Below are positions 5,516 to 12,259 of a stretch of DNA of 32,138 bases, in pieces. A program made the translations under genes and the position numbers. The notes below the pieces were generated by a model. The model had not been told where the DNA came from. It worked only from the letters and a program-made list of their open reading frames with translations, and ran no database searches. The number at the start of each line of letters is the position of its first letter. Position 1 is the first letter of the stretch. The DNA comes from a virus. The DNA lies in IMG/VR virus record IMGVR_UViG_3300043395_000981, positions 1-32,138 of that record. One strand, given 5' to 3'.

Positions 5516-6043
5516 TTATTTGTTTGTTTGATTTGTGAGCCTGTTGTAAACCTTCGCAAGTCGGCCATCTCCTTGCTGTTCAAATATAGTGCATAAGTGC
5601 CGAACACATGGAACGATCAAAGCATCTTCAACCGAAATGAGTTCGTCAATCTTCTTAACCGCGTGCAAGATAGTGGAATGGTTGTAACTCATCCCGTTTA
5701 CCGATGTCATTTGACCCAGCGTGTACCTTGTCGTGTTTCGAAGTGCCCAAAACATAATCATGCGGGCCGTTGCGTAGTTTCGAATGCGTCTTTTCTTCAT
5801 CCACGTTCGACTGCTCCCGAAGTACTGCTCAACCACACTAATGATTAGTGTCAACTTATTGTGGTCAGCTATTCCTGCAGGAATTTCGCCTCTCTTATGG
5901 AATAGGTGCGCGTCATTCATTGAAACCGCGATGTATTTCTTGCCATCGAAATAAAGCATCATGGCCCGTGGTAACTGCGATTCGTACACAGCCACCTCCC
6001 CGACAGCTATCAAAGTGTTGGGGTCGATGTCCTCGATCTTCAT
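5516..6043 (-). CDS. DnaA domain IV-like DNA-binding protein
   Basis: 175 aa. Residues about 83-130 match the C-terminal DNA-binding domain of DnaA: a basic helix KKRRIRNYATARMIMFWALR, then TLGQM and the signature SYNHSTILHAVKKI, equivalent to the DnaA box-binding DHSTV segment. There is no AAA+ ATPase part. The first 75 residues form an unrelated domain (VYESQLPRAMMLYFDGKKYI). Such a protein could bind DnaA boxes in the phage or host origin to recruit or block host replication. Its start at 6043 overlaps the stop of the upstream small gene (ATGA at 6040-6043). Confidence 0.8.
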   Translation of the reverse strand: MKIEDIDPNTLIAVGEVAVYESQLPRAMMLYFDGKKYIAVSMNDAHLFHKRGEIPAGIADHNKLTLIISVVEQYFGSSRTWMKKRRIRNYATARMIMFWALRNTTRYTLGQMTSVNGMSYNHSTILHAVKKIDELISVEDALIVPCVRHLCTIFEQQGDGRLAKVYNRLTNQTNK

Positions 6044-6246
6044 AGTTCACCCCCTATTCCTTTTTGCAAGAACTCGTTGATAGGTTTGCGGGCCTTCTTG
6101 CAGATTTTCACAAGCATGCCATATCGTATTGTCTCCGGGTTGTGGTAATACTTCGAAGCGGTTGGGTAGCTTACTTTCATTTTGTCACCAAACGCTTGAA
6201 TGGTTCCGTAGTGGAAGTCGATGAGTTGTTGTATTGGGTGTTTCAT
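6040..6246 (-). CDS. Small probable HTH protein, 68 aa
   Basis: The pattern IQAFGDKMKVSYPTASKYYHNPETIRYGMLVKICKKA resembles a Cro/CI-like helix-turn-helix (AFGDKMKVSYPTASKYY as the helix pair), although the match is weak and short. It could be a small regulator of the early operon or a DNA-binding accessory of the neighbouring DnaA-like protein. The ATG at 6246 overlaps the exonuclease stop at 6243 (ATGA), and its own stop overlaps the next start the same way. Confidence 0.6.
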   Translation of the reverse strand: MKHPIQQLIDFHYGTIQAFGDKMKVSYPTASKYYHNPETIRYGMLVKICKKARKPINEFLQKGIGGEL

Positions 6247-6956
6247 TTGAAAAGATTGTTATTCATCCACTCGCGGGCTTCCGTGACCCGTTGGTAGATT
6301 CGGTTAATATCGGATTCATTTCGCTCAACGTGGATGGTGTACACGCGATCTTTTAACGGGATGTCGTCATACTTTCCAAGCTTATCAATTTCTTCGCAGG
6401 CTTCAATGAAGTCGGGATGGTTGTCATCGATCAATCCCATCTTCCAATGAAGTTTGCGTTTTTCGTCGTTCAGTAGCGTGTCGGGTGTGTCAACCAAACA
6501 ATAAGCAAGCGTTGCGGATTTTGCACCCGTTAACGCCATATAACCCATCAGTTGCCAGTAGTACAGCTTGTTCATATCCTTGCCACGGGTGCGGAAGTAG
6601 GTGAAGATATCCCACGAACTTTTGATGTCGATAATCTTGTCGGCATTGTCAATCGATGCGCCTTGGAATAGGTCGGGCGTGCCTTTGATGTAGTCGTTTG
6701 ACAAGTGCTTTTCATTCTTGGTGAAAAACTCCTTATTCACGCGGCTAAACAAAGTGATGGAATCTTCTTCTACTTGGTTCCCTTTGGAAATGTACTTGTT
6801 GAAGATTTCCGTTTTGCGACCATACACCTCGGACACATACACATCGATCAAATGTGTTTTCGTTGTTTCTGAAATTACTTCGGACTTGGATCGAGCCTCA
6901 GTCATCAGATGCCCCAATGAGGAGCATCTGAATTTGATTGTGTCAGCGTTATTCAT
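6243..6956 (-). CDS. YqaJ/lambda-Exo-type PD-(D/E)XK exonuclease
   Basis: From the ATG at 6956 (MNNADTIKFRCSSLGHLMTE) the protein has 237 aa. It carries the nuclease core: E63/E64 in the preceding helix, GTPDLF with Asp95, then KIIDIKSSW with Asp110 and Lys112, followed by YYWQLMGYM with Gln135. This is the layout of YqaJ/RecE-like exonucleases, which resect 5' strands for a single-strand annealing partner. The partner is the recT gene two genes upstream in the same operon. The longer frame from 7013 runs into the coiled-coil gene. The 6956 start overlaps that gene's stop by 8 bp. Confidence 0.85.
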   Translation of the reverse strand: MNNADTIKFRCSSLGHLMTEARSKSEVISETTKTHLIDVYVSEVYGRKTEIFNKYISKGNQVEEDSITLFSRVNKEFFTKNEKHLSNDYIKGTPDLFQGASIDNADKIIDIKSSWDIFTYFRTRGKDMNKLYYWQLMGYMALTGAKSATLAYCLVDTPDTLLNDEKRKLHWKMGLIDDNHPDFIEACEEIDKLGKYDDIPLKDRVYTIHVERNESDINRIYQRVTEAREWMNNNLFK

Positions 6957-7926
6957 TGATGAATGATTTGATTCGTTCGTGTTTTGCTTTCGCGGCTTTT
7001 GACTTGAATTCAAAGCTATCCAACAATGCGTTCAGTTGTGACAACATTTCGACGAACTTGGGTTTATCGCCCATCTTTAGCATATTTTCAGCCTTTTCAC
7101 GTTCTTCGGCTTCCGCACGTTCCGCAGCTTCACGCGCCTCTTTGGCTTCACGCTCGATGCGCTCGCGTTCTTCACGCTCTTTGCGTGCTTGCGCCTCCAA
7201 TGCTTCGCGTTCTTTGCGCGCTGCCTCACGTTCTTCTGCCAGTCGTTTTTCTTCGGCCTCACGTTCCGCTTTGCGTTGCGCTTCCATTGCTTCGCGCTCC
7301 CGTTTAATTTCTGCTTCACGTTGTTCCGCCTCTGCCTTTAGCCGGATGTTTTCAAGTCGCTGCGCTTCGCGTTCTTCGGCCTCCGCCTTTTCACGGGCGA
7401 TGCGATCTTCTTCGGCTTTGCGTTCAGCTTCAATCTTGGCCGCATGAGCAACCTTCACGCCTTCGAGGTAGTTTGACCACACATCTTCACTCATTTCAGC
7501 GAGACCAATAGGCTCAACACCACCATAAGCAGACAACAAGTCCATGCGCATCGCTCGGCGTTCTTCTTTTTGCTGCTTTTCAAGATTGACAAAATGAAGT
7601 TCAATCGCTTCCAGTTTCTGCTCGATGCCTTGTGAAGCAAATAGCTGGGCGTTCTTCCATCCATCCACAAAGCGACCTCCTTTGAGATAGAAGTCTTTGA
7701 GTTCTTTGTGAATGGCCGCAGTACCGGTGCGGACCTTTACGTAATCCAAACGCAATCGTTTGGCTTCGGCGCAAGTTTCCTTCGTGATTTCTTTTTGCAC
7801 AACCTCGTTGAAGCGGGCTTCAAGTTCGGTCATTTTCTCCAGCATTGGCTTGAATGCTTGTTCGATTTCTTGTGCACGGGTTTCAGTTAGTCCGTACTCG
7901 TTTGGGTTTAATGCAATGTTTGTCAT
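6949..7926 (-). CDS. Long coiled-coil protein of the recombination operon, 325 aa
   Basis: Residues 1-115 form a helical domain (LTETRAQEIEQAFKPMLEKM, LRLDYVKVRTGTAAIHKELK, FYLKGGRFVDGWKN) that I recall from phage proteins adjacent to RecT. Residues about 155-290 are almost wholly Ala/Glu/Arg/Lys heptads, a single long coiled coil. The last 40 residues form a small domain. It lies between recT and the exonuclease, so a scaffold or anti-nuclease role in recombination is plausible but unproven. The opposite strand shows long artefact ORFs because of the biased codons. Confidence 0.75.
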   Translation of the reverse strand: MTNIALNPNEYGLTETRAQEIEQAFKPMLEKMTELEARFNEVVQKEITKETCAEAKRLRLDYVKVRTGTAAIHKELKDFYLKGGRFVDGWKNAQLFASQGIEQKLEAIELHFVNLEKQQKEERRAMRMDLLSAYGGVEPIGLAEMSEDVWSNYLEGVKVAHAAKIEAERKAEEDRIAREKAEAEEREAQRLENIRLKAEAEQREAEIKREREAMEAQRKAEREAEEKRLAEEREAARKEREALEAQARKEREERERIEREAKEAREAAERAEAEEREKAENMLKMGDKPKFVEMLSQLNALLDSFEFKSKAAKAKHERIKSFINE

Positions 7927-7933
7927 TGGTTTA

Positions 7934-8782
7934 TTAATTGTTTGGGGTTAATGATTCAATTTTGTCCACAAAATCCGTGGCAATTTGGTCGATGATCTCT
8001 TTCGACAACTGACCGCGAAGGGTATTCACTTCGTCAATCGTTGTGCAGTCGGCAAGCATCAGTTGAGCGCGTTCGACCTCCTTGTCAATGTCAGTTCCGG
8101 TAACGTCGATATACTCAACATCGCTGCCCGTGTCATTCTTGATGATCGCTTGGTCAACTACCATTGCGGTTTGCATTTCAACCGAAAGCATGCCCCAAGT
8201 GGATAGCGTGTTTTTGAGCACGGTCTTTTTGGCCATCTTGTCGAAGTCATCTTTCCATGGGCCGGTGTTGAATGATTTGGAAAAACGCTTCCCGTGGGCA
8301 ACTACTTTCTCAATGGGCCAATAGTCGAATTTTTCAAAGCCGTTGAGCATTTTGAAGTAGGCGCAATATCCCACGATCTTGCCAGTGCCAACAATGCTCA
8401 TTTCAGCATCTAGGACCTCGGTTAATGCGTTCCAAGATTTGAACTGATTTTCATACACCTCCACCACGTTAATGCGAAGGTATTGGCCCGTGCGTTGCGC
8501 CAGTTCAATCAAACCTTTGTAGCCGATTTGAAACTGCGCTTTTCCCGAATAAGGCACGATCCAAGCCTTGCCCAATGAATTATTCAATGGAAGGTCAAGA
8601 ACGGCAGCAGTAGCCGCGCAGTTGTAGATACTTGCCGCATCTGCTTTCGCAAGTAGGTTGTTGTTGGTAACGATCTGCAGAACCGATGTGATGAACTGCG
8701 GTGCGCGCTTTCCAAGTAGTTCTTGGAATTTCTTTTGTACGGAATCTTGCGCGAAAAATTCCTTTGTGGTTAAATTACTCAT
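7934..8782 (-). CDS. recT: RecT-family single-strand annealing protein
   Basis: 282 aa. RecT proteins coat single-stranded DNA and pair complementary strands. Family features include AAVLDLPLNNSLGKAWIVPY, AQFQIGYKGLIELAQRTGQY, VVEVYENQF, KWWP-like FDYWPIEKVVAHGKRFS, then PWKDDFDKMAKKTVLKNTLS. Order and spacing match RecT and the length is typical. The ATG at 8782 overlaps the upstream gene's stop by 8 bp. The exonuclease two genes downstream supplies the resected substrate. Confidence 0.93.
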   Translation of the reverse strand: MSNLTTKEFFAQDSVQKKFQELLGKRAPQFITSVLQIVTNNNLLAKADAASIYNCAATAAVLDLPLNNSLGKAWIVPYSGKAQFQIGYKGLIELAQRTGQYLRINVVEVYENQFKSWNALTEVLDAEMSIVGTGKIVGYCAYFKMLNGFEKFDYWPIEKVVAHGKRFSKSFNTGPWKDDFDKMAKKTVLKNTLSTWGMLSVEMQTAMVVDQAIIKNDTGSDVEYIDVTGTDIDKEVERAQLMLADCTTIDEVNTLRGQLSKEIIDQIATDFVDKIESLTPNN

Positions 8783-9158
8783 ATCCTATTACTACATAAT
8801 TGGTTACACTTTTTTTCTCTTTGAACCGATCGACGAAAACGTAATGGGCCGAAATGGTCACGTCGTCAATCCACCGATCATCTTCGATTTCTTTGTCGTG
8901 GCGGACCATTATTTCCAAGGTAAGGAAGCCCGTTGGAATGTACTCGATGTGGGTATAGGTAGATCGAAGTATCTCACGCCACTCATCTGCCGAACGTAGA
9001 GCCATTACCTCACGAATGGTTTTGATTGCAAACTCCTTTTCGCCCTCAGTCATGTGGCGATAGGCAGGGGCTTTGGGTGACATTACCGAGTGGATGTATT
9101 TCGCCCAATCATTGAACGAAGGTTGCTCGGTAGTGGTTGTGGATTGGATTCTAAGCAT
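8775..9158 (-). CDS. Hypothetical early protein, 127 aa
   Basis: Not recognised. A polar N-terminus (STTTTEQPSF) leads into a helical middle (MTEGEKEFAIKTIREVMALR) and a beta-rich end (EYIPTGFLTLEIMVRHD, ISAHYVFVDRF). It overlaps recT by 8 bp and the first early gene by 8 bp, so it is a firm member of the early operon. No catalytic motif is visible. Confidence 0.65.
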   Translation of the reverse strand: MLRIQSTTTTEQPSFNDWAKYIHSVMSPKAPAYRHMTEGEKEFAIKTIREVMALRSADEWREILRSTYTHIEYIPTGFLTLEIMVRHDKEIEDDRWIDDVTISAHYVFVDRFKEKKSVTNYVVIGYE

Positions 9159-9399
9159 TCTCCACCTCCTGTTCGTTATCTTCGTGGTCGTTTACAAGGT
9201 CTTGGAGTAGCTGTAAGGCTTTGCAGGCGAATTTGAGGGCCTTGTATTCGCGCGCAAATGCTTCGAGGGCTAATTCATAACCCATTGTGCTTTCGCCCAT
9301 TGACTTGCGGACAGCGATCTCTTTAGTGCAGTTTAGAATTTGTTGCTTAGTGTGGTCGCGCATAGATTCGACGAGCAGGATTTTCTCTGAATTTTTCAT
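9151..9399 (-). CDS. First early gene, small helical protein, 82 aa
   Basis: Not recognised. It is helical throughout (KILLVESMRDHTKQQILNCT ... AFAREYKALKFACKALQLLQ), with an acidic tail (NDHEDNEQEVENA). It is the promoter-proximal gene of the early transcript, about 38 nt from a strong promoter, so it should be made first and in high amount. Early takeover or anti-host functions are common at this position, but nothing in the sequence proves one. Confidence 0.65.
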   Translation of the reverse strand: MKNSEKILLVESMRDHTKQQILNCTKEIAVRKSMGESTMGYELALEAFAREYKALKFACKALQLLQDLVNDHEDNEQEVENA

Positions 9400-9436
9400 G
9401 TGAATGATTTTTTTGTGTTACATTTGTTGAACGGCA

Positions 9437-9467
9437 CAAATATAGAACAAGTTTCTTTTATAGCAAG
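9437..9467 (-). promoter_or_regulatory. Strong early promoter (minus strand)
   Basis: On the minus strand CTTG (9467-9464), a one-base variant of the -33 TTTG box, is followed after exactly 19 nt by TATATTTG (9444-9437), a perfect TAnnTTTG -7 box. The region is AT-rich with T runs. Transcription would start about 30 nt before the ATG at 9399 and read the whole early block. Confidence 0.75.
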
Positions 9468-9495
9468 TTTTTTTTATACTTTTTTCAAAGATATT

Positions 9496-9978
9496 TTGGA
9501 AAGTTTTGAGAATCAAATAAATATCCATTACAAAAAGTGGCTGAAATTTGCCAAAAAATTATCGAATGAGGATGAGGCGGTGGATATTTTGAACGATTTA
9601 TTGGAGAAACTTTTAACCCGTTACAGGGATAAGGTGGAAGAACTATCCAAAAGGGGCGAAGTTGACAAGTACGTGTGCAGGGGGATAATGAACAAGGCAC
9701 TCGACAGGCGGAGAACCTACCGAATGGTTGAGTTGAAGATTGACCTAGTTGACCAAGGCAGCGATGCGATGGAAGTGGAGGCAAAGATGCAGCTAATTGA
9801 ATCGGGTCTGCGGTCGCTGACGTACGGGGATCGCGCTTTGATACGTTACGAACTGGCGAATGTGGGAACGATTAAGCAGCTAGCAGTTGAGATAGGCGAG
9901 GACCCCGAATACCTCCGCCAAAAATTGCACCGAGCAAAACAAAGATTGAAGGAAAATATATGGCATTTAGAGCAGTAG
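9496..9978 (+). CDS. Sigma-70-like / ECF-type regulator, start uncertain
   Basis: About 160 aa from the TTG at 9496. The N-terminal part (HYKKWLKFAKKLSNEDEAVD ILNDLLEKLL) resembles sigma region 2. RGIMNKALDRRRTYR follows, then a C-terminal helix-turn-helix like sigma region 4 (LTYGDRALIRYELANVGTIK, then QLAVEIGEDPEYLRQKLHRA). An open frame extends back to a GTG at 9400, but that stretch contains the divergent early promoter and is unlikely to be coding. No ATG exists in the usable part, so TTG is my best guess. As the first gene of the rightward block it may switch on late transcription. Confidence 0.65.
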   Translation: MESFENQINIHYKKWLKFAKKLSNEDEAVDILNDLLEKLLTRYRDKVEELSKRGEVDKYVCRGIMNKALDRRRTYRMVELKIDLVDQGSDAMEVEAKMQLIESGLRSLTYGDRALIRYELANVGTIKQLAVEIGEDPEYLRQKLHRAKQRLKENIWHLEQ

Positions 9979-10445
9979 TACCGGCAGACGTTCAAGCGCA
10001 ACGGATGAAGATTTGCGAGGCGTGCAAGTGGTTCAAGGATTCGACCAAATCCTGCGGCACACTCATCACCCAAGCGTTTAAGGACAGGGTGGGCGAAGTT
10101 GACGCGGTGGAGGTCAAGGGTAACGTAGTTCGCCACTACCGAAAACCGATCAAACTTTGTGGCTGTTACATGCCAGCAAAGACCGAACTCGCTTGGGCAT
10201 CGTGTCCTGCGGAGAAATGGGGCACGTTTGGGCTTGGTCACAAGGAACTGGCTCGGTTAAAAACAATAGCCTTGGAACTCAAACGCACGGGCAGACTTGA
10301 ACTCGGATCGGAGAAAGCGATCATGTTCAAACTTTACCTTTCTAAGTTGACAGGCAAGAACGTAGAACTCACGAATTGTCCTAGTTGCATCAATGATCTT
10401 TTGGAGTTATCTTTGTCAGCAACAGCAGAAATCGAAATCGAATAA
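9960..10445 (+). CDS. Cys-rich zinc-binding protein, 161 aa
   Basis: Cys19 and Cys22 (MKICEACKWF), Cys32, Cys67 and Cys69 (LCGCYMP) and Cys82 (SCPAEKW) make one or two zinc sites in the first half. This C..C...CGCY...CP..KW pattern recurs, in my memory, in small proteins of Bacteroidetes phages, without known function. The second half is helical with one more Cys pair (NCPSC). It overlaps the sigma-like gene by 19 bp. A role in gene control or virion assembly cannot be decided. Confidence 0.65.
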   Translation: MAFRAVVPADVQAQRMKICEACKWFKDSTKSCGTLITQAFKDRVGEVDAVEVKGNVVRHYRKPIKLCGCYMPAKTELAWASCPAEKWGTFGLGHKELARLKTIALELKRTGRLELGSEKAIMFKLYLSKLTGKNVELTNCPSCINDLLELSLSATAEIEIE

Positions 10446-10460
10446 ACAAATAATAAACCA

Positions 10461-10736
10461 ATGAAGAAACCACACATCAAAATCGTTGATTCCATCGCCC
10501 GACCATTCAGAGGTCAGGGATCAGCACGCCGCGTAAAGGGTTACCGCGTTCAACTCGTGGCGGCCAACGGCGAAATCCTGCAAATATCGGAGCAACTCGA
10601 ATCGGTGGCATCCGTTAAAAAACATATCCTTGCGATTGGAAGGGTATTCGCCATCGCAGCAGCGTGGGAACTCTGGTCAGTTGTGAAGGTAGTTGACGAA
10701 ACCAAGGATAAAGTTTGGAAAAACCCTTTACCATGA
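10461..10736 (+). CDS. Small protein with YegP/DUF1508-like motif, 91 aa
   Basis: The segment KGYRVQLVAANGEILQISEQ LESVASVKKHILAI resembles one copy of the YegP (DUF1508) beta-beta-beta-alpha unit: a hydrophobic strand, NGE turn, SE.. strand, then a helix. The N-terminus is basic. The last 30 residues differ from that family (WELWSVVKVVDETKD). The function of YegP-like proteins is not settled. The gene follows the zinc protein by 15 bp, and its stop overlaps the next start (ATGA at 10733-10736). Confidence 0.6.
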   Translation: MKKPHIKIVDSIARPFRGQGSARRVKGYRVQLVAANGEILQISEQLESVASVKKHILAIGRVFAIAAAWELWSVVKVVDETKDKVWKNPLP

Positions 10737-11014
10737 CCTACATCCACACACCCACGGGCCAAATAGTCGAGGCTGTTCAATGGAAAAAGACGAACTTCAA
10801 AGATGTTTGGGCCTTGACAAACGGGCAGGTGCAGCAGTCAAAGACTGGCGTCATGGGCATGCGCGTGAAGGGAGGCTATTGGCCGATTGAGTTTGGCGAA
10901 TGGGTGATCAAAACCAAGGATGGAGACTTGCACGTTCATTCCGATCGCTATTTCGATGGGCATTATCGGGTCTTGAAATGCGATTCCGTCACCGATGAAA
11001 CACCAATAAAATAA
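10733..11014 (+). CDS. Small conserved-type phage protein, 93 aa
   Basis: From the ATG at 10733 (MTYIHTPTGQIVEAVQWK) the protein ends with FGEWVIKTKDGDLHVHSDRY FDGHYRVL. This resembles a widespread short phage protein whose C-terminus reads GDWVV...GE.Y.c.pd.F...Y. The function of that group is unknown. An ATG at 10715 also fits the frame, but the overlapping ATGA junction with the upstream stop favours 10733. It is the last gene before the palindromic operator at 11029. Confidence 0.6.
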   Translation: MTYIHTPTGQIVEAVQWKKTNFKDVWALTNGQVQQSKTGVMGMRVKGGYWPIEFGEWVIKTKDGDLHVHSDRYFDGHYRVLKCDSVTDETPIK

Positions 11015-11028
11015 GGGAAAGTTACTTA

Positions 11029-11045
11029 TTTAGAATCATTCTAAA
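11029..11045. promoter_or_regulatory. Perfect 17-bp palindrome, operator-like
   Basis: TTTAGAAT-C-ATTCTAAA is a perfect inverted repeat (8-1-8) in the 45-bp gap before the small terminase gene. It fits the PerR-type pattern TTAnAATnATTnTAA (the Bacillus consensus is TTATAATnATTATAA), and Fur-family sites share this layout. A host Fur or PerR protein, or a phage regulator, could bind here and control the late operon. No clear TAnnTTTG box lies beside it. Confidence 0.55.
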
Positions 11046-11059
11046 CAACGAAAATCAAC

Positions 11060-11437
11060 ATGGATACCTTAAAAGCAAAAATGGTACAGGCACTTGCCCA
11101 AACATACGGCAGGGTAACAGATGCCGCGAAGATCGTGGACATTGACAGGACCACTCACTACCGATGGTTAAAGGAAGATGAAGAATATAGGACCGCTGTG
11201 GAGAGCGTTGGTGAAGTTGCCTTGGATTTTGTCGAGGGAAAATTGTTCGAGTTGATTGAAGGGGCGGAACGGGAGGTAATGACCGAAGCAGGACCGATCA
11301 TGTTGAAGGAGACACCTAACCCAACCGCCTGTATCTTCTACTTAAAGACCAAGGGGAAAAAACGCGGCTACGTTGAACGTCAAGAGATCACAGGCGCCGA
11401 TGGAGGTGCAGTAACAATAGTACTCAGCGATGTTTAG
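11060..11437 (+). CDS. terS: Terminase small subunit
   Basis: 125 aa. The N-terminus has a helix-turn-helix of terminase small subunits (YGRVTDAAKIVDIDRTTHYR WLKED). A helical oligomerisation region follows (VALDFVEGKLFELIEGAERE), then NPTACIFYLKTKGKKRGYVE, the motif typical of phBC6A51-like small terminases. It recognises phage DNA for packaging and loads the large subunit. Its partner gene lies about 11.5 kb away on the opposite strand, instead of next to it. It overlaps the tail chaperone gene by 8 bp. Confidence 0.82.
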   Translation: MDTLKAKMVQALAQTYGRVTDAAKIVDIDRTTHYRWLKEDEEYRTAVESVGEVALDFVEGKLFELIEGAEREVMTEAGPIMLKETPNPTACIFYLKTKGKKRGYVERQEITGADGGAVTIVLSDV

Positions 11438-12086
11438 AAGATTAACCGAAGTGCTCACGAAGCCTTGGAAAACTAAGAAGGTGCAAACCGAAGGGAAGGT
11501 TTACACTATTCCCGTTTCCTTTTCTCAAGTAACACTTGGGCAATACATCAAATGGCAGAAGGCGCAGAACGATGCGCAGAAATGTGCTGCAGCGATGGGT
11601 GTTCCGGTGGATGAAGTGATGAAGATTCAGGCGCAGGATGTTCGGACCATTGTGGATTCATTTTCACTTGTGATCGAAAACGAATCCCAACGCCACAAGA
11701 AGATCATTCATTTGAACGGGCGCAAGTACGGATTCATTCCAAACCCCACACGGATATCTTTTGGCGACTATGTGACACTTGACGACTTCAACCGCGTGAC
11801 CTTCGAACAAAATGACTGGGAATATCTCGCAAAAATGATGTGTGTGCTCTTTCGGCCCGTGACCTTCACGATCAACGACAACTACCGCATCGAGCCGTTC
11901 AAAGAAGAAATGCTGACCGAGAACCTTCCCGACATTCTATCGATGTCAATGGCCGACGTGAATGGTGCGCTGCTTTTTTTTTCGACATACGAAGCAGACT
12001 TATTGATCGCTTCCCGAAGATTTTTGACGGAAGTATCGAACGAGTTGAGGAAGGAGAAGAACCCACACCCGATGACTTCGATTTAA
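11430..12086 (+). CDS. Tail assembly chaperone, short (G-like) form
   Basis: 218 aa in the zero frame. The N-terminus is a small beta domain (KVQTEGKVYTIPVSFSQVTL GQYIKWQKAQ), followed by helices and FGDYVTLDDFNRVTFEQNDWEY. The position upstream of tail genes and a T9 slippery run near the end match tail chaperones of the lambda G/GT type, which are made as a short form and a frameshifted long form and which coat the tape measure during tail assembly. No family is certain; the call rests on context and the frameshift. The zero frame continues for 35 codons past the slip site. Confidence 0.65.
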   Translation: MFRRLTEVLTKPWKTKKVQTEGKVYTIPVSFSQVTLGQYIKWQKAQNDAQKCAAAMGVPVDEVMKIQAQDVRTIVDSFSLVIENESQRHKKIIHLNGRKYGFIPNPTRISFGDYVTLDDFNRVTFEQNDWEYLAKMMCVLFRPVTFTINDNYRIEPFKEEMLTENLPDILSMSMADVNGALLFFSTYEADLLIASRRFLTEVSNELRKEKNPHPMTSI

Positions 12087-12259
12087 CCAAATGGGGATGG
12101 CTGCACGTGTATATGTCAGTGAGTGGACGTGACTTTACAAGGTTCGAGCAAATAAGCACAATAGCAGCGGAGGAGGTGTTTACTTACATGAGTTACTTAA
12201 TGGACCACAACCAATATGAGCAGTATCGCGCAAATCAGTTACAACGTCGTTATAGATAG
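11430..12259 (+). CDS. Tail assembly chaperone, -1 frameshifted (GT-like) form
   Basis: Slipping -1 on T TTT TTT (11975-11981) joins the first 184 codons to a second frame that is open from 11840 to 12259, giving about 276 aa. The added part is acidic (RVEEGEEPTPDDFDLTKWGW) and then helical (FTRFEQISTIAAEEVFTYMS YLMDHNQYEQY). This second frame has no good start of its own before its conserved-looking part, and its end overlaps the next gene by 44 bp. A true indel or a sequencing error in the T9 run is the alternative. Confidence 0.6.
11975..11981 (+). other. -1 ribosomal frameshift heptamer
   Basis: T TTT TTT in the zero-frame phase X XXY YYZ, inside a run of nine T (11974-11982). Both the P-site and A-site tRNAs can re-pair after a -1 slip, which makes this an ideal slippery site. 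Confidence 0.6.

Noticed and set aside
6938-7447. Plus-strand Ser/Arg-rich ORF of 169 aa
   Set aside because: It is the mirror image of the Ala/Glu/Arg coiled-coil codons of the minus-strand gene at 6949-7926; biased composition keeps the opposite strand open.
9400-9495. N-terminal extension of the sigma-like ORF from a GTG at 9400
   Set aside because: The stretch contains the divergent early promoter, is AT-rich with T runs, and its translation (hydrophobic Phe-rich) does not look like a sigma factor N-terminus.
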